DNA of 35,188 bases from Bacteroidota bacterium (GCA_004297845.1 SCSP01000130.1:1-35188), one strand, 5' to 3'. Positions 1-8,883 are shown, counted from the first letter of the stretch. The notes: generated by a model not told the origin, from the letters alone. A program made the numbers and translations.

Positions 1-2039
1 CTGTTTGCATCTTGCAATTTGCAATCTGTAATCTGCAGTCTGCAATCTGTTTCGCCCAATACACCAAGCTGCTTGATTTCTCAGGCGCTGTAAACGGAAG
101 TAATCCTTATGGTTCGCTTGTTTCTGACGGAACTTTTCTCTATGGAATGACTTATAGCGGTGGTGCGAACAGTTATGGAGTAACTTTTAAAATAAAACCC
201 GATGGAACAGGATATTCCAAACTGCTTGATTTCTCAGGCTTTCCAAACGGATGCAGCCCCCTTGGATCTCTTATTTCCGATGGAACTTTCCTGTATGGAA
301 TGACAACTTATTGCGGAACAAACAGCGTAGGTTCCATTTTTAAAATAAAGCCCGATGGGACCGGATACGCCAAGCTGCTAGATTTCGCGGGCGCTGCAAA
401 TGGACAATACCCTACCGGTTCATTTATTTCTGATGGGGCTTTTCTGTATGGAACAACATCGACTGGCGGTACGAATAACATGGGAACCATCTTTAAAATA
501 AAACCCGATGGAACCGGATATGCCAAGCTACTCGACTTCGCAGGCGCGACAGATGGAAAGAATCCCCGCGGATCTCTTATTTCTGACGGAATCTTTCTCT
601 ATGGAATGACGCGCGGAGGCGGCATAAATGATTTGGGGGTCATCTTTAAAATAAAACCCGATGGAACAGGGTATGCCAGGATTCTTGACTTTTCAGGCGC
701 TGCAAACGGACAATATCCAAATGGCTCACTTATGTCTGACGGTGCTTTTCTCTATGGAATGACATCTCAGGGCGGTATAAACAATAAAGGTGTCATCTTC
801 AAAATAAAACCCGATGGAACCGGGTATTCCAAACTGCTCGATTTCGCGGGGACTGTCAATGGAAGCGGCCCTACCGGTTCTCTTATTTCTGACGGAACAT
901 TCTTATATGGAATGACAGATGATGGAGGCGCAAGCGATCTGGGAACCATTTTCAAAATAAAGACCGATGGTGCCGGGTATGTCAAATTAATGGACTTTTC
1001 AGGCGCTGCAAACGGAAAGTGGCCTTATGAATCTCTTGTTTCTGACGGAACCTTTCTCTATGGGATGACATATTATGGAGGCACAAACGATATGGGAACA
1101 GTGTTTAAGTATCAGTATAACACAGCGCCTGCCTGCATCGCATCCATCACAGGCAATGCAACAATATGCGCAGGACAAAGCGTCACCCTCACCGCTTCGG
1201 GAGGAACAACTTATTCATGGAATACCGGGGAGACAGCAACATCCATTGCAGTTTCGCCTTCAGCAAATGCAACTTATACGGTTACCGCTGCCACCGGCAC
1301 ATGTCTCGCAACAGCAACGGCTGCTGTTACGGTGAATCCGCTGCCAACCATATCCGTCAGCGGAAACACTTCGGTTTGTTTGGGGGGCTGTGATACGCTC
1401 ACCGCCTCGGGCGGTGTAACATACAGCTGGTCCCCGATGGGACAAACCGCAACGAGCGTTATTCTGTGCCCTGCCATTACGTCCTCTTATACCGCAACGG
1501 GAACAGATGCGAACGGATGCGCAAACACCGCTGCAACTTCCATAACTGTAAATTCTCTTCCCGCAACGCCAGCCATCACGGTGAACATGTCAACGCTTGC
1601 TTCCGGTTCGGCAGCGGGCTATCAATGGTACCTGAACGGGAACCCCATCAGCGGAGCGACTTCGCAATTCCATACCGCAACTCAGAACGGATTATATTCG
1701 GTTTGTGTTACGGATGCCAATGGCTGTTCCTCCTGTTCCGCGCCTTATAATTTTTCAACCACCGGAATTGCAGAAAATAACAACGCGAATGATATAAGCG
1801 TCTATCCTAATCCTACTAATGGAATATTCACCGTAACAGCAGCAGGATATGGGTACGAAATAGAAATTTACAATATAATGGGAGAAAAGATATTTCAATC
1901 AGTCATTCAGCAATTCAATAGTTTATTAATTGATTTTTCTTCTCAGCCGAGTGGAGTTTATTTCCTCCAAGTAAAATCGGGAAAGGAATCATTCACTCAA
2001 AAACTAATTATTTCATTATTACTACATTTACCCGAATAA
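1..2039 (+). CDS. T9SS-sorted GloVer tandem-repeat protein with Ig-like region (5' end not certain)
   Basis: Likely a secreted or cell-surface protein; its ligand is unknown. The frame is open to the left edge, so the start may lie outside the window; TTG at 12 is the first in-window candidate. A hydrophobic leader ends at FAQ, consistent with signal peptidase cleavage. Next come seven units of about 51 residues (core SDGTFLYGMT, then FKIKPDGTGY and KLLDFSGA), the pattern called choice-of-anchor tandem repeat GloVer. Two or three Ig/PKD-like segments follow (ICAGQSVTLTASGG, TYSW). The C-terminus is a T9SS type A sorting domain (SVYPNPTNGIFTV, then GVYFLQVKSGKESFTQKLI). Such domains usually end soon after KLI; here there is an extra SLLLHLPE tail. 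Most of the leader is encoded by a heptamer array. A coiled-coil gene starts 22 nt downstream and may be cotranscribed. The family call is firm; function is unknown. Confidence 0.85.
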   Translation, partial: VCILQFAICNLQSAICFAQYTKLLDFSGAVNGSNPYGSLVSDGTFLYGMTYSGGANSYGVTFKIKPDGTGYSKLLDFSGFPNGCSPLGSLISDGTFLYGMTTYCGTNSVGSIFKIKPDGTGYAKLLDFAGAANGQYPTGSFISDGAFLYGTTSTGGTNNMGTIFKIKPDGTGYAKLLDFAGATDGKNPRGSLISDGIFLYGMTRGGGINDLGVIFKIKPDGTGYARILDFSGAANGQYPNGSLMSDGAFLYGMTSQGGINNKGVIFKIKPDGTGYSKLLDFAGTVNGSGPTGSLISDGTFLYGMTDDGGASDLGTIFKIKTDGAGYVKLMDFSGAANGKWPYESLVSDGTFLYGMTYYGGTNDMGTVFKYQYNTAPACIASITGNATICAGQSVTLTASGGTTYSWNTGETATSIAVSPSANATYTVTAATGTCLATATAAVTVNPLPTISVSGNTSVCLGGCDTLTASGGVTYSWSPMGQTATSVILCPAITSSYTATGTDANGCANTAATSITVNSLPATPAITVNMSTLASGSAAGYQWYLNGNPISGATSQFHTATQNGLYSVCVTDANGCSSCSAPYNFSTTGIAENNNANDISVYPNPTNGIFTVTAAGYGYEIEIYNIMGEKIFQSVIQQFNSLLIDFSSQPSGVYFLQVKSGKESFTQKLIISLLLHLPE
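7..48. repeat. Heptamer array (GCAATCT-type) inside the signal peptide of the first gene
   Basis: Six consecutive 7-nt units: GCATCTT, GCAATTT, GCAATCT, GTAATCT, GCAGTCT and GCAATCT. They encode most of the hydrophobic leader. Because 7 is not a multiple of 3, the units are read in changing frames, giving the alternating ICNLQSAIC-like pattern. Confidence 0.75.
66..1115 (+). repeat. 153-bp coding tandem repeats (7 units)
   Basis: Unit starts fall at 66, 219, 372, 525, 678, 831 and 984, exactly 153 bp (51 codons) apart, each opening with a (K/R)-(L/I)-(L/M)-D-F codon block. The last unit decays after about 1100. The units are similar enough in DNA sequence to allow recombination that changes copy number. 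Confidence 0.9.
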
Positions 2040-2061
2040 AATCAATCCCTGCATTAGCCAA

Positions 2062-2985
2062 ATGGAAACAAACGAACCCATCCTAAAAGAAGAAAAGCCA
2101 AAACGCGATAAACTTTTTCTTTATCTGTTCCTTTTAATGACAGGCCTCTGTTTAGTATTGTCGGGGCTATTTTGGACACAAAAAGCGGAAACAGAGACAG
2201 TGATTACTGAAAACATTCAGATCACCCAGGAATCGGAAGTGGTGAAAAGAGATCTTCAAAATCTGCAAACCGATTATGCAATGCTTGAAACGAACGATGT
2301 ATTTCTGAAAGCTGAGATTGAAGAAAAGAAAAAGCTTATTGAACAGTTGCAGCGCGATGCCGAGAAACACAAAGATGACACGTACATCATTGCAAGACTT
2401 AAAAAGGAAACCAAAACACTGCGCGACATCATGCAGCACTTTGTAGTGGAGATAGATTCTCTCAATACCATAAATAAAAAATTGGTTGCAGAAAGAGATT
2501 CGGTAAGCACCGAACTGGGCAGCGAAAAAGAAAAGAGAAATGCTTTACAAACCGAAAAGGATAAGTTGTTTCAGCTTGGCTCCGTCATTAAATCAAGCGG
2601 CATGAAGGTTACGGCCTTAAATGTAAAATCAAAAACCAAGGCAACCGAAACCACCAAAGCAAAACGCACGGATAAGATTATGGTAGCCTTTAAACTTGAA
2701 GAGAATAACATTGCACCGAAAGGCCCGCGCACTATCTACGTTCGGATTGTGATGCCGGATGGCAAGGAATGGTGCGACTCGCCGGATGCAGACCATCTGT
2801 TCACCTTCGGATCCTCCAGAGGGTATTATGCCATGAAAAAAGCGCTACAATACAACAACGAGGATATCAGTGTGGAAATGCTGGTGAGGAAAAAAGAAAC
2901 CCAGGAGCTGCCTTCCGGAAAGTACCATGTGGAGGTTTGCCTGGATAACTCCCCCATCGGAAAAGCAACATTGGAACTGGATTAA
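2062..2985 (+). CDS. Membrane-anchored coiled-coil protein, function unknown
   Basis: A 307-residue protein. A charged N-terminus (1-17) is followed by one transmembrane segment at about 18-38 (LFLYLFLLMTGLCLVLSGLFW). Then comes a long heptad-rich coiled coil at about 50-180 (QNLQTDYAMLETN through SEKEKRNALQTEKDKL) and a compact C-terminal domain at about 185-307 (KIMVAFKLEENNIAPKGPRTIYVRIVMPDGKEW). The topology suggests an inner-membrane anchor with a periplasmic coiled coil and beta domain. I have seen this architecture in Bacteroidota proteins of unknown function and cannot assign a role. ATG at 2062 is 22 nt after the upstream stop, so cotranscription is plausible. Confidence 0.8.
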   Translation: METNEPILKEEKPKRDKLFLYLFLLMTGLCLVLSGLFWTQKAETETVITENIQITQESEVVKRDLQNLQTDYAMLETNDVFLKAEIEEKKKLIEQLQRDAEKHKDDTYIIARLKKETKTLRDIMQHFVVEIDSLNTINKKLVAERDSVSTELGSEKEKRNALQTEKDKLFQLGSVIKSSGMKVTALNVKSKTKATETTKAKRTDKIMVAFKLEENNIAPKGPRTIYVRIVMPDGKEWCDSPDADHLFTFGSSRGYYAMKKALQYNNEDISVEMLVRKKETQELPSGKYHVEVCLDNSPIGKATLELD

Positions 2986-3051
2986 ATTCCTTTCCCGGAA
3001 TTGGCAGTCCGGATGAAAACATCACAGCGAAAAGTGTAACCGGAAATAAAA

Positions 3052-4107
3052 TTACCCGAACTCTCTTTCGTTTTTCGACAAAGCCTTCAGTGGATTTGCG
3101 GTAATTTCTTTTTCTCCTTTTCTGGTTTTGAAAATATCGCAGGCAAGATATACCGCGCTGCGGAAGGAGTTTTCGCTGGCTTTATTTTTTCCTGCAATGT
3201 CATACCCCACTCCATGATCGGGCGAGGTGCGTATGATCGGAAGACCAGCAGAATAATTCACGCCCGTTTCGAACGCAAGCGCTTTGAAAGGAATCAAGCC
3301 CTGATCGTGGTACATGGCGAGCACCGCGTCAAATTTTAAATACAGGGAACTGCCGAAGAACCCATCGGCAGAATATGGTCCCATCACAAACATGCCTTCG
3401 CTTTTGACCTTCGTGATTGCCGGAAGGATCACACTTTTTTCTTCACTGCCTATAACTCCCGCATCGCCCGCATGAGGATTCAACCCCAGCACCGCGATCT
3501 TAGGTTTGCCTATGCCAAAATCATCCGCCAGGGACCGGTGCACCATTTTTATTTTCTGGATGATCTTCTCTTCGTTGATGATGGCTGAGACATTGGCCAG
3601 CGGCACATGTCCGGTCACCACGCCCACTCTCAACTGATCCGCACACATCAGCATGAGGGCAGGGCTTTTAAAACGCATTTCCAGGTAATCCGTGTGACCC
3701 TTAAATTGAAATTCGGGCGACTGAATATTATGCTTGTTAATGGGAGCTGTTACAAGGACGTCAATCTTTTTCTGCTCCAATGCTTCGCAGGCTGCTTCAA
3801 TGGATTTCAGAGAATATTTTCCTGCCAGCTCTGTAGCGCTTCCGAACTCGATCGGAATTTCTTCTTCATATACATTTAAAATATTGAACTGCCGGGGCGC
3901 TGCGGATTCTGCGCTGCGGATCGGGTTGAACCGCATTTCCACGTTCATCGCCTTGCGGTGAAAAGAAAAGGTTTTCTGTGAACTGAAAAGTACAGGCATG
4001 CAAATTTCCATCATCTGCGGATCCAGAAAGGTTTTGATGATCACCTCCAGCCCGATTCCGTTTGAATCGCCCTGAGTAATACCAACCCTTATTTTATTTT
4101 CGCTCAT
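3052..4107 (-). CDS. pdxA: 4-hydroxythreonine-4-phosphate dehydrogenase
   Basis: Oxidises 4-phosphooxy-L-threonine with NAD in the DXP-dependent pyridoxal 5'-phosphate pathway; cytosolic and metal-dependent. The 351 residues cover the whole family length. Family signatures in order are GITQGDSNGIG (9-19), TAPINK (120-125), GHTDYLEM (137-144), TGHVPL (165-170), GLNPHAGDAGVIG (208-220), MYHDQGLIPFK (265-275) and RTSPDHGVGYDIAGK (293-307). The three metal-binding histidines expected from E. coli PdxA are present as H167, H212 and H267. The ATG at 4107 is followed directly by the conserved N-terminus. It is convergent with the coiled-coil gene and divergent from mqnC across a repeat-rich 185-bp gap. 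No other vitamin B6 gene is in view. Confidence 0.97.
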   Translation of the reverse strand: MSENKIRVGITQGDSNGIGLEVIIKTFLDPQMMEICMPVLFSSQKTFSFHRKAMNVEMRFNPIRSAESAAPRQFNILNVYEEEIPIEFGSATELAGKYSLKSIEAACEALEQKKIDVLVTAPINKHNIQSPEFQFKGHTDYLEMRFKSPALMLMCADQLRVGVVTGHVPLANVSAIINEEKIIQKIKMVHRSLADDFGIGKPKIAVLGLNPHAGDAGVIGSEEKSVILPAITKVKSEGMFVMGPYSADGFFGSSLYLKFDAVLAMYHDQGLIPFKALAFETGVNYSAGLPIIRTSPDHGVGYDIAGKNKASENSFRSAVYLACDIFKTRKGEKEITANPLKALSKNEREFG

Positions 4108-4171
4108 GATTTAGTTGTCTTATTTATTGTGTAAATTCGAGGTTAAATGTAGATAAAAATCAGAACTACAG

Positions 4172-4267
4172 AACAGCCGCCCAGATTCACAGATTTTTCT
4201 ACAGCTAAAATCTGTGCAATGGTCGTTTGGCTGCTAATCGGCTGTTAATGTATAATCTGTGAATCTG
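4172..4267. repeat. Multi-armed inverted repeat (CACAGATT type) between pdxA and mqnC
   Basis: A perfect 14-nt inverted pair lies at 4182-4195 and 4254-4267 (CAGATTCACAGATT and its complement). A 10-bp hairpin lies at 4188-4197 and 4207-4216. An 8-bp pair (AACAGCCG/CGGCTGTT) lies at 4172-4179 and 4239-4246. The 8-bp and 14-bp pairs cross rather than nest, so the element can adopt alternative folds. It fills most of the divergent intergenic space. Confidence 0.8.
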
Positions 4268-4292
4268 TGGCAACCTTTTATAATGTTGAATT

Positions 4293-5417
4293 GTGAACAC
4301 CGGATCCCTCCTCAAACGTGCCCTCAATTTCGAATTCCTCTCCATCAAAGAGGGAATTTTCCTTTTCGAAAATACTCCCATCTCCGAGTTGATGTACGCA
4401 GCCAACGAACTCCGTAAAATCCAAAAGCCCGATGGGAAAGTTACCTGGCAGATAGACCGCAATGTAAACACCACCAATGTGTGCGTGGCCAACTGCAAGT
4501 TCTGTAACTTTTACCGCATCCCCGGACATCCTGAATCGTACATCACGGACATTGAAACCTACAAGCAAAAAATTGAGGAGACCTTTCGCTATGGCGGAGA
4601 TCAATTGCTGTTGCAAGGCGGGCATCATCCCGATCTCGGGCTTAAATTTTACACGGATCTGTTCCGCCAACTGAAAAGTTTGTATCCTCAGTTGAAGCTT
4701 CATTGCCTCGGCCCTCCCGAAGTGGCGCACATCACCAAACTTGAAAAATCCACGCATGCCGAAGTACTGAAAGCATTGGTGGATGCTGGCCTTGATTCAC
4801 TCCCGGGTGCAGGAGCAGAAATATTAAACGACCGCGTTCGCAGATTAATTTCGAAAGGAAAATGCGGTGGAAAAGAATGGTTAGAGGTGATGCGTGCCGC
4901 TCATAAACTTAATATCACCACATCGGCCACCATGATGTTCGGGCATGTTGAAACACTGCATGAACGCTTTGAACATTTGGTATGGCTGCGCGAAGTTCAA
5001 AATGAAAAACCGAAACAGGCAAAAGGCTTTCTGGCTTTCATCCCCTGGACCTTCCAGGACGCAGACACACTTTTGGCAGAAGTTCGCGGAGTGAAAAACG
5101 ATACTACCGGGGAAGAGTACATACGCATGATCGCCATGAGCCGCATTATGCTGCCCAACATCCTCAACATCCAGGCCTCCTGGTTAACCGTTGGAAAGGA
5201 AATTGCACAAATTTGCCTTCATGCCGGTGCCAACGATTTTGGCAGCATCATGCTGGAAGAAAATGTGGTCTCTGCCGCAGGTGCTCCTCACCGTTTTACC
5301 TCAAAAAGTATTCAAAAATCAATACGCGAAGCTGGGTTTGAGCCTCAATTGAGGAATCAACAGTATGAGTACCGATCCGTTCCTGCGGATATGGAGGTGC
5401 AAGTGGTGAATTATTAA
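4293..5417 (+). CDS. mqnC: Cyclic dehypoxanthinyl futalosine synthase (radical SAM)
   Basis: Radical-SAM enzyme of the futalosine menaquinone pathway that cyclises dehypoxanthinyl futalosine. The CX3CX2C iron-sulfur motif is C64, C68 and C71 (NVCVANCKFC). MqnC-type blocks follow: LPGAGAEILNDRVR, TTSATMMFGHVET, FIPWTFQ, ASWLTVGKE, and GANDFGSIMLEENVVSAAGA. These favour MqnC over its paralogue MqnE. The start is GTG at 4293: an in-frame stop lies just upstream, the ATG at 4283 is out of frame, and the first residues (LLKRALNFEFLSIKEG) already match the family N-terminus. No Shine-Dalgarno sequence is seen, as is usual in Bacteroidota. No other mqn gene is in the window, so the pathway genes must be dispersed. 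Confidence 0.95.
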   Translation: MNTGSLLKRALNFEFLSIKEGIFLFENTPISELMYAANELRKIQKPDGKVTWQIDRNVNTTNVCVANCKFCNFYRIPGHPESYITDIETYKQKIEETFRYGGDQLLLQGGHHPDLGLKFYTDLFRQLKSLYPQLKLHCLGPPEVAHITKLEKSTHAEVLKALVDAGLDSLPGAGAEILNDRVRRLISKGKCGGKEWLEVMRAAHKLNITTSATMMFGHVETLHERFEHLVWLREVQNEKPKQAKGFLAFIPWTFQDADTLLAEVRGVKNDTTGEEYIRMIAMSRIMLPNILNIQASWLTVGKEIAQICLHAGANDFGSIMLEENVVSAAGAPHRFTSKSIQKSIREAGFEPQLRNQQYEYRSVPADMEVQVVNY

Positions 5418-5509
5418 CCACCCCACCTAAATCCTCGCCAAATAAAAGGATTTGTAGTACTACACTCTCCCCCTTTTGGGGGAGTTGGAGGGGGTGGTAA
5501 TTTTTTTTT
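5418..5509. repeat. Nested GC-rich palindrome followed by a T-run (possible terminator of mqnC)
   Basis: Outer arms CCACCCC (5418-5424) and GGGGTGG (5491-5497) enclose a perfect hairpin CTCCCCC-TTTT-GGGGGAG (5467-5484). Nine Ts follow at 5501-5509, so the element could also terminate mqnC transcription. The same CTCC-core palindrome type recurs elsewhere in the window, between genes and inside coding sequences. Confidence 0.75.
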
Positions 5510-5537
5510 GCGGAATTGAACCTAATCCCTATCTTTG
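5507..5537 (+). promoter_or_regulatory. Bacteroidota-type promoter upstream of the small lipoprotein gene
   Basis: TTTG at 5507-5510 (-33 element), a 19-nt spacer, and TATCTTTG at 5530-5537, an exact match to the TAnnTTTG -7 consensus. The ATG at 5571 lies 33 nt downstream. Confidence 0.65.
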
Positions 5538-5570
5538 CAATACAAACCTTTAGGTTAAACGCATTGCAAT

Positions 5571-5945
5571 ATGAGCAGGAACAGTACTCGCAGCCTCCCT
5601 TTTTCTTTCGCGCTTCTTTTTGCGCTGGTGTTTATTTTCTCCTCTTCCTGCCGCAGGAATAAGGATTGTGACCTCGTTCTTACCGTATTGGATGGCGTTA
5701 CCAACGGTCCTGTTGTAGGTGCGTCTGTTGATATTGCCCCAAACCAGACAGGCGCCAATGGAACTCTTCAAATACAGGTTCAGTCATCTACTACCGATGC
5801 TGCAGGGGTAGCTACTTTTACCTTTAAACTTCCAGCCATTTTATCGGCCACAGTAACTCCTCCATCCCCATACCTGGTACCCGCTCCTACCCTCGTTAAG
5901 TTGGAAGAAGGGCGCTCGGTAAGCAAATCCATTAAAGTTTATTGA
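5571..5945 (+). CDS. Small lipoprotein with carboxypeptidase-regulatory-like fold
   Basis: A 124-residue protein. A type II signal peptide ends in a lipobox (IFSSSC, lipidated C27), which predicts an outer-membrane or periplasmic lipoprotein. The mature part (CDLVLTVLDGVTNGPVVGASVDI, then TTDAAGVATFTFKLPA) resembles the beta-sandwich of CarboxypepD_reg or transthyretin-like domains, where a -V.GA.V.I- strand is followed by -TD..G.A.F-. It has a good promoter of its own and is followed by the large CHU_C protein gene. No specific function can be assigned. Confidence 0.8.
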   Translation: MSRNSTRSLPFSFALLFALVFIFSSSCRRNKDCDLVLTVLDGVTNGPVVGASVDIAPNQTGANGTLQIQVQSSTTDAAGVATFTFKLPAILSATVTPPSPYLVPAPTLVKLEEGRSVSKSIKVY

Positions 5946-5949
5946 CTTG

Positions 5950-5967
5950 TCCTCGCAAAAGCGGGAT
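5950..5967. repeat. 18-nt intergenic copy of a sequence also found in the next gene's signal peptide
   Basis: TCCTCGC-AAAA-GCGGGAT here matches TCCTCGC-CATA-GCGGGAT at 6099-6116 at 16 of 18 positions. The second copy is coding. Confidence 0.6.
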
Positions 5968-6001
5968 GTATAACCTCTACCCTGTTTTTTGTCCTTTTTT
6001 A

Positions 6002-6033
6002 TTGAATTTATTACAGACTTAGCACTATTTTTG
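6002..6033 (+). promoter_or_regulatory. Bacteroidota-type promoter of the large CHU_C gene
   Basis: TTG at 6002-6004, a 21-nt spacer, and TATTTTTG at 6026-6033, which matches TAnnTTTG. The TTG start codon is at 6062. Confidence 0.5.
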
Positions 6034-6061
6034 TTGGGTAATCGTTAGTACATTTTGCCAC

Positions 6062-8848
6062 TTGAAAAAACTACTGCTCATATCCGCCAGCGGACGGATC
6101 CTCGCCATAGCGGGATTATTTTCTCTCTTCAGTTTTTCTGCTTTTGCCACGCACGAGCGGGCAGGAGAAATTACCTACAAGCACATCAGCGGCAGTACCT
6201 ATTCAATTACTGTAACAACCTATACCATGGGAAGCAGTGAACAGGCAGACCGGTGCACACAAACAATTATTTTTGGGGATGGCGATTCTGCCATTGTATG
6301 CAGAAGCAACTTTGAATCCAATGATCCAAACACGGATCCCTGGGGTGCCGGAGGTTGCACGGGCAATCCAAATTGTGCTACTCATCACATGGGAGAATGG
6401 ACCACAGGGAATCCTACCTGGCAAAGTTTGGACATTAAAAAAAATGAGTACTCCATCGTTCACACATTCCCCGGTTGCGGAACATATATTATTTCCATGA
6501 CAGACCCCAACCGGAACGATGGCATCGTAAATGTGCCGGACGGAACCCCTTTCAGCATACAGGATACGCTGAGAATTTTTTGCGTACCCGGACTGCCATC
6601 TTACAATAATTCTGTTTTTCTTAACAACCCTCCTATTGATAAAGCCTGTATCGGGGTAATATTCATACATAATCCTGGCGCTGTAGATATAGATGGAGAC
6701 AGTTTGTCTTACAAACTGGGTGTATGTTATGAGAATTTGAATGCGCCTATTCCTACATATACTCTACCGAGTGGCGTTTCGGTGGATCCTTATACAGGCG
6801 ATCTTACTTGGAATGCTCCAATTGCAGTGCCTCCTCCTTTTTTTCTTCCCTATGAATACAATTTCGCGATTGACATTGAAGAATGGAAATATAATGTTGC
6901 AAATAAAAAACGATATCTGGCAGGCACCGTTCGCAGGGATATGCAGGTGAGAGTATATGATTGCGATAACAAACCTCCTGTTATTGCGAATGTTGATGAC
7001 ACTTGCATTTTAGCTGGCGCCAATCTTACATTTACCGTTACAGCTACCGATCAGGGGAATAATGATATTGTTTTGTTCAGCGCTACGGGCGATCCGTTCA
7101 CTGCCAGCCCTCCGGCATCTTTTTCCTCCAATGTTCCGCCTCAACAGCTAACCACAGCCACCGGAGTTTTTTCATGGACTCCTTCGTGTAACCAGATCAG
7201 GTTGCAGCCTTATCTGGTAACTTTTAAAGCCCTGGATGATGGCGCTCCTGATTCTAATCCTCCTGTTCCTCTAACTGACTACGAAACATTTTTTATCCGG
7301 GTTATTGCTCCCTCTCCAAAAAATCTTACAGCCTCTCCTCAATGCACCAATATGCTTCTTACCTGGGATCCTGTGGTTTGTAATTCAGCGGGGAATCCTT
7401 TTTATAAATACAAAATTTACCGCAAGCTGGATTGCGATACGCTGAAACATGGTTATTGCGAAACGGGAATGCCTGCATCCTGGGGATATACGCAAATAGC
7501 AGTCCTTTCCAATAGCACAACCTCCTATTCGGATAACAACGGATTAGTTCACGGAAATATGTATTCGTACAGGGTGGTGGCGCTGTATCTGGATGGATCT
7601 GAAAGTTACGTATCTGATCCTATATGCAATAAATTAGTACGCGATGTGCCCATTATTACCAATGTGGATGTTTTTTCTACAAATGCAACTACCGGTTCCA
7701 TCCATGTAAAATGGATCAAGCCCATTGCCGATCCTGCCAACTACGATACTACAGCGGTTCTCAATCAGGGTCCTTATAAATTTGAACTGCTGCGTGCTGC
7801 CGGCTATGCAAATCCTGCTCAGCCTGCTATCGCCACATTCGGCAGTCCTTTCTTTGCAATGCTTAACACCACCTCTCACCCGGATGCACCGCTTAACACT
7901 ATTTCGTCTCCCTATACCTATCGCATCGAATTTTACTCGGATACGAATCATTGTCCTACACAAAATGCTTCCTCCGTGTTCCTTACCTGCAACCCAAGTG
8001 ATAATCAGATACAGATCTCCTGGAACGAGCAGGTGCCCTGGACGAACAAACAGTACGATGTTTACCGGCTGAATAAAGTTACCACGCTCTGGGATTCCAT
8101 CGGTACCACAGCCCTACAGACTTTCACCGATTCGGATCTTGCAAACGGAGTGCAGTATTGCTACAAGGTAAAAAGTATTGGAGCTTATCCGGATACTTCG
8201 CTTCCGCACCCCCTCATCAATTGGTCGCAGGAACTTTGCTGTGCGCCTCAGGACATGACTGCGCCCTGCGCGAACGAACTTGCAGTGGATTCCAGCTGCG
8301 ACCTCTCACAAAACATTCTTACCTGGACTAATCCGAACAATTCCTGCAGCGATGATGCGCTGTACTATATTATTTACCATTCCGATTCCACCGGATCGGA
8401 GTTTTATGTAACAGATACCATCTTCGATATAAACATTATTACATTCCTTGACGACAGCTTAAATTCCATTGCAGGATGTTATGCGGTTGCCTCTGTTGAT
8501 TCATTCGGAAACGAAAGCGCTTTCAGTAACCTGTTCTGCGTGGATAACTGCCCGTATTACCAGTTACCGAATGTGTTTACTCCCAACGGAGATGACTACA
8601 ACAATTACTTCACCCCTCTTCATCCTTATAAATACGTTCACAGCATCGACATAAAGATCTTTAACCGATGGGGAGTGGAGGTGTTCCGCACGGTTGATCC
8701 TGAAATTATGTGGAATGGATTGAGTGTGCAAACCAATGCGCGCTGCTCCGATGGGGTTTATTATTACGTATGCATCGTTTATGATATCCGTCTCGAAGGC
8801 ATCCTGCCTCATGTACTCACCGGCAACGTGCATTTGCTGAGTAAATAA
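6062..8848 (+). CDS. Gliding motility-associated (CHU_C, T9SS type B) secreted protein
   Basis: A 928-residue exported surface protein. The signal peptide is residues 1-29, ending SAFA before THERAGEITY, an opening seen in large Bacteroidota gliding and adhesin-like proteins. Repeated Ig, cadherin and fibronectin III-like segments follow at about 30-830, with VDIDGDSLSY, GVSVDPYTGDLTW and several KYKIYRKLD-like strands, and they are rich in cysteine. Residues 836-928 form the CHU_C/T9SS type B sorting domain (NVFTPNGDDYNN, IKIFNRWGVEVF, W.G, DGVYYYV). The start is TTG at 6062; an in-frame AAA AAA CTA CTG run gives the expected KKLLL n-region. The signal peptide contains an unexpected polar insert (SASGR) encoded by a palindrome-like repeat. 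The ligand is unknown. Confidence 0.9.
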   Translation: MKKLLLISASGRILAIAGLFSLFSFSAFATHERAGEITYKHISGSTYSITVTTYTMGSSEQADRCTQTIIFGDGDSAIVCRSNFESNDPNTDPWGAGGCTGNPNCATHHMGEWTTGNPTWQSLDIKKNEYSIVHTFPGCGTYIISMTDPNRNDGIVNVPDGTPFSIQDTLRIFCVPGLPSYNNSVFLNNPPIDKACIGVIFIHNPGAVDIDGDSLSYKLGVCYENLNAPIPTYTLPSGVSVDPYTGDLTWNAPIAVPPPFFLPYEYNFAIDIEEWKYNVANKKRYLAGTVRRDMQVRVYDCDNKPPVIANVDDTCILAGANLTFTVTATDQGNNDIVLFSATGDPFTASPPASFSSNVPPQQLTTATGVFSWTPSCNQIRLQPYLVTFKALDDGAPDSNPPVPLTDYETFFIRVIAPSPKNLTASPQCTNMLLTWDPVVCNSAGNPFYKYKIYRKLDCDTLKHGYCETGMPASWGYTQIAVLSNSTTSYSDNNGLVHGNMYSYRVVALYLDGSESYVSDPICNKLVRDVPIITNVDVFSTNATTGSIHVKWIKPIADPANYDTTAVLNQGPYKFELLRAAGYANPAQPAIATFGSPFFAMLNTTSHPDAPLNTISSPYTYRIEFYSDTNHCPTQNASSVFLTCNPSDNQIQISWNEQVPWTNKQYDVYRLNKVTTLWDSIGTTALQTFTDSDLANGVQYCYKVKSIGAYPDTSLPHPLINWSQELCCAPQDMTAPCANELAVDSSCDLSQNILTWTNPNNSCSDDALYYIIYHSDSTGSEFYVTDTIFDINIITFLDDSLNSIAGCYAVASVDSFGNESAFSNLFCVDNCPYYQLPNVFTPNGDDYNNYFTPLHPYKYVHSIDIKIFNRWGVEVFRTVDPEIMWNGLSVQTNARCSDGVYYYVCIVYDIRLEGILPHVLTGNVHLLSK
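6082..6116. repeat. Palindromic repeat inside the CHU_C protein signal peptide
   Basis: ATCCG (6082-6086) and CGGAT (6095-6099) form an inverted pair. The adjoining 6099-6116 is near-identical to intergenic 5950-5967. Together they encode SASGRILAIAG, which puts an arginine into the hydrophobic core of the leader. Confidence 0.6.
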
Positions 8849-8850
8849 TT

Positions 8851-8880
8851 TGTAAATTCGTTGTCATTCGTAATTCGTAC
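8851..8880. repeat. ATTCGTA short-period array upstream of ribE
   Basis: Units of the form ATTCGTA/ATTTGTA run up to the ribE start, including two adjacent ATTCGTA heptamers near the end. A similar array lies downstream of ribE (9542-9595). Confidence 0.6.
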
Positions 8881-8883
8881 TGA

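Noticed and set aside
7-48. CRISPR array
   Set aside because: Units are 7 nt with no spacers and no cas genes nearby.
4293-5417. Aminofutalosine synthase (MqnE) as the identity of the radical SAM gene
   Set aside because: The LPGAGAEIL, FIPWTFQ and ASWLTVG blocks fit MqnC better.
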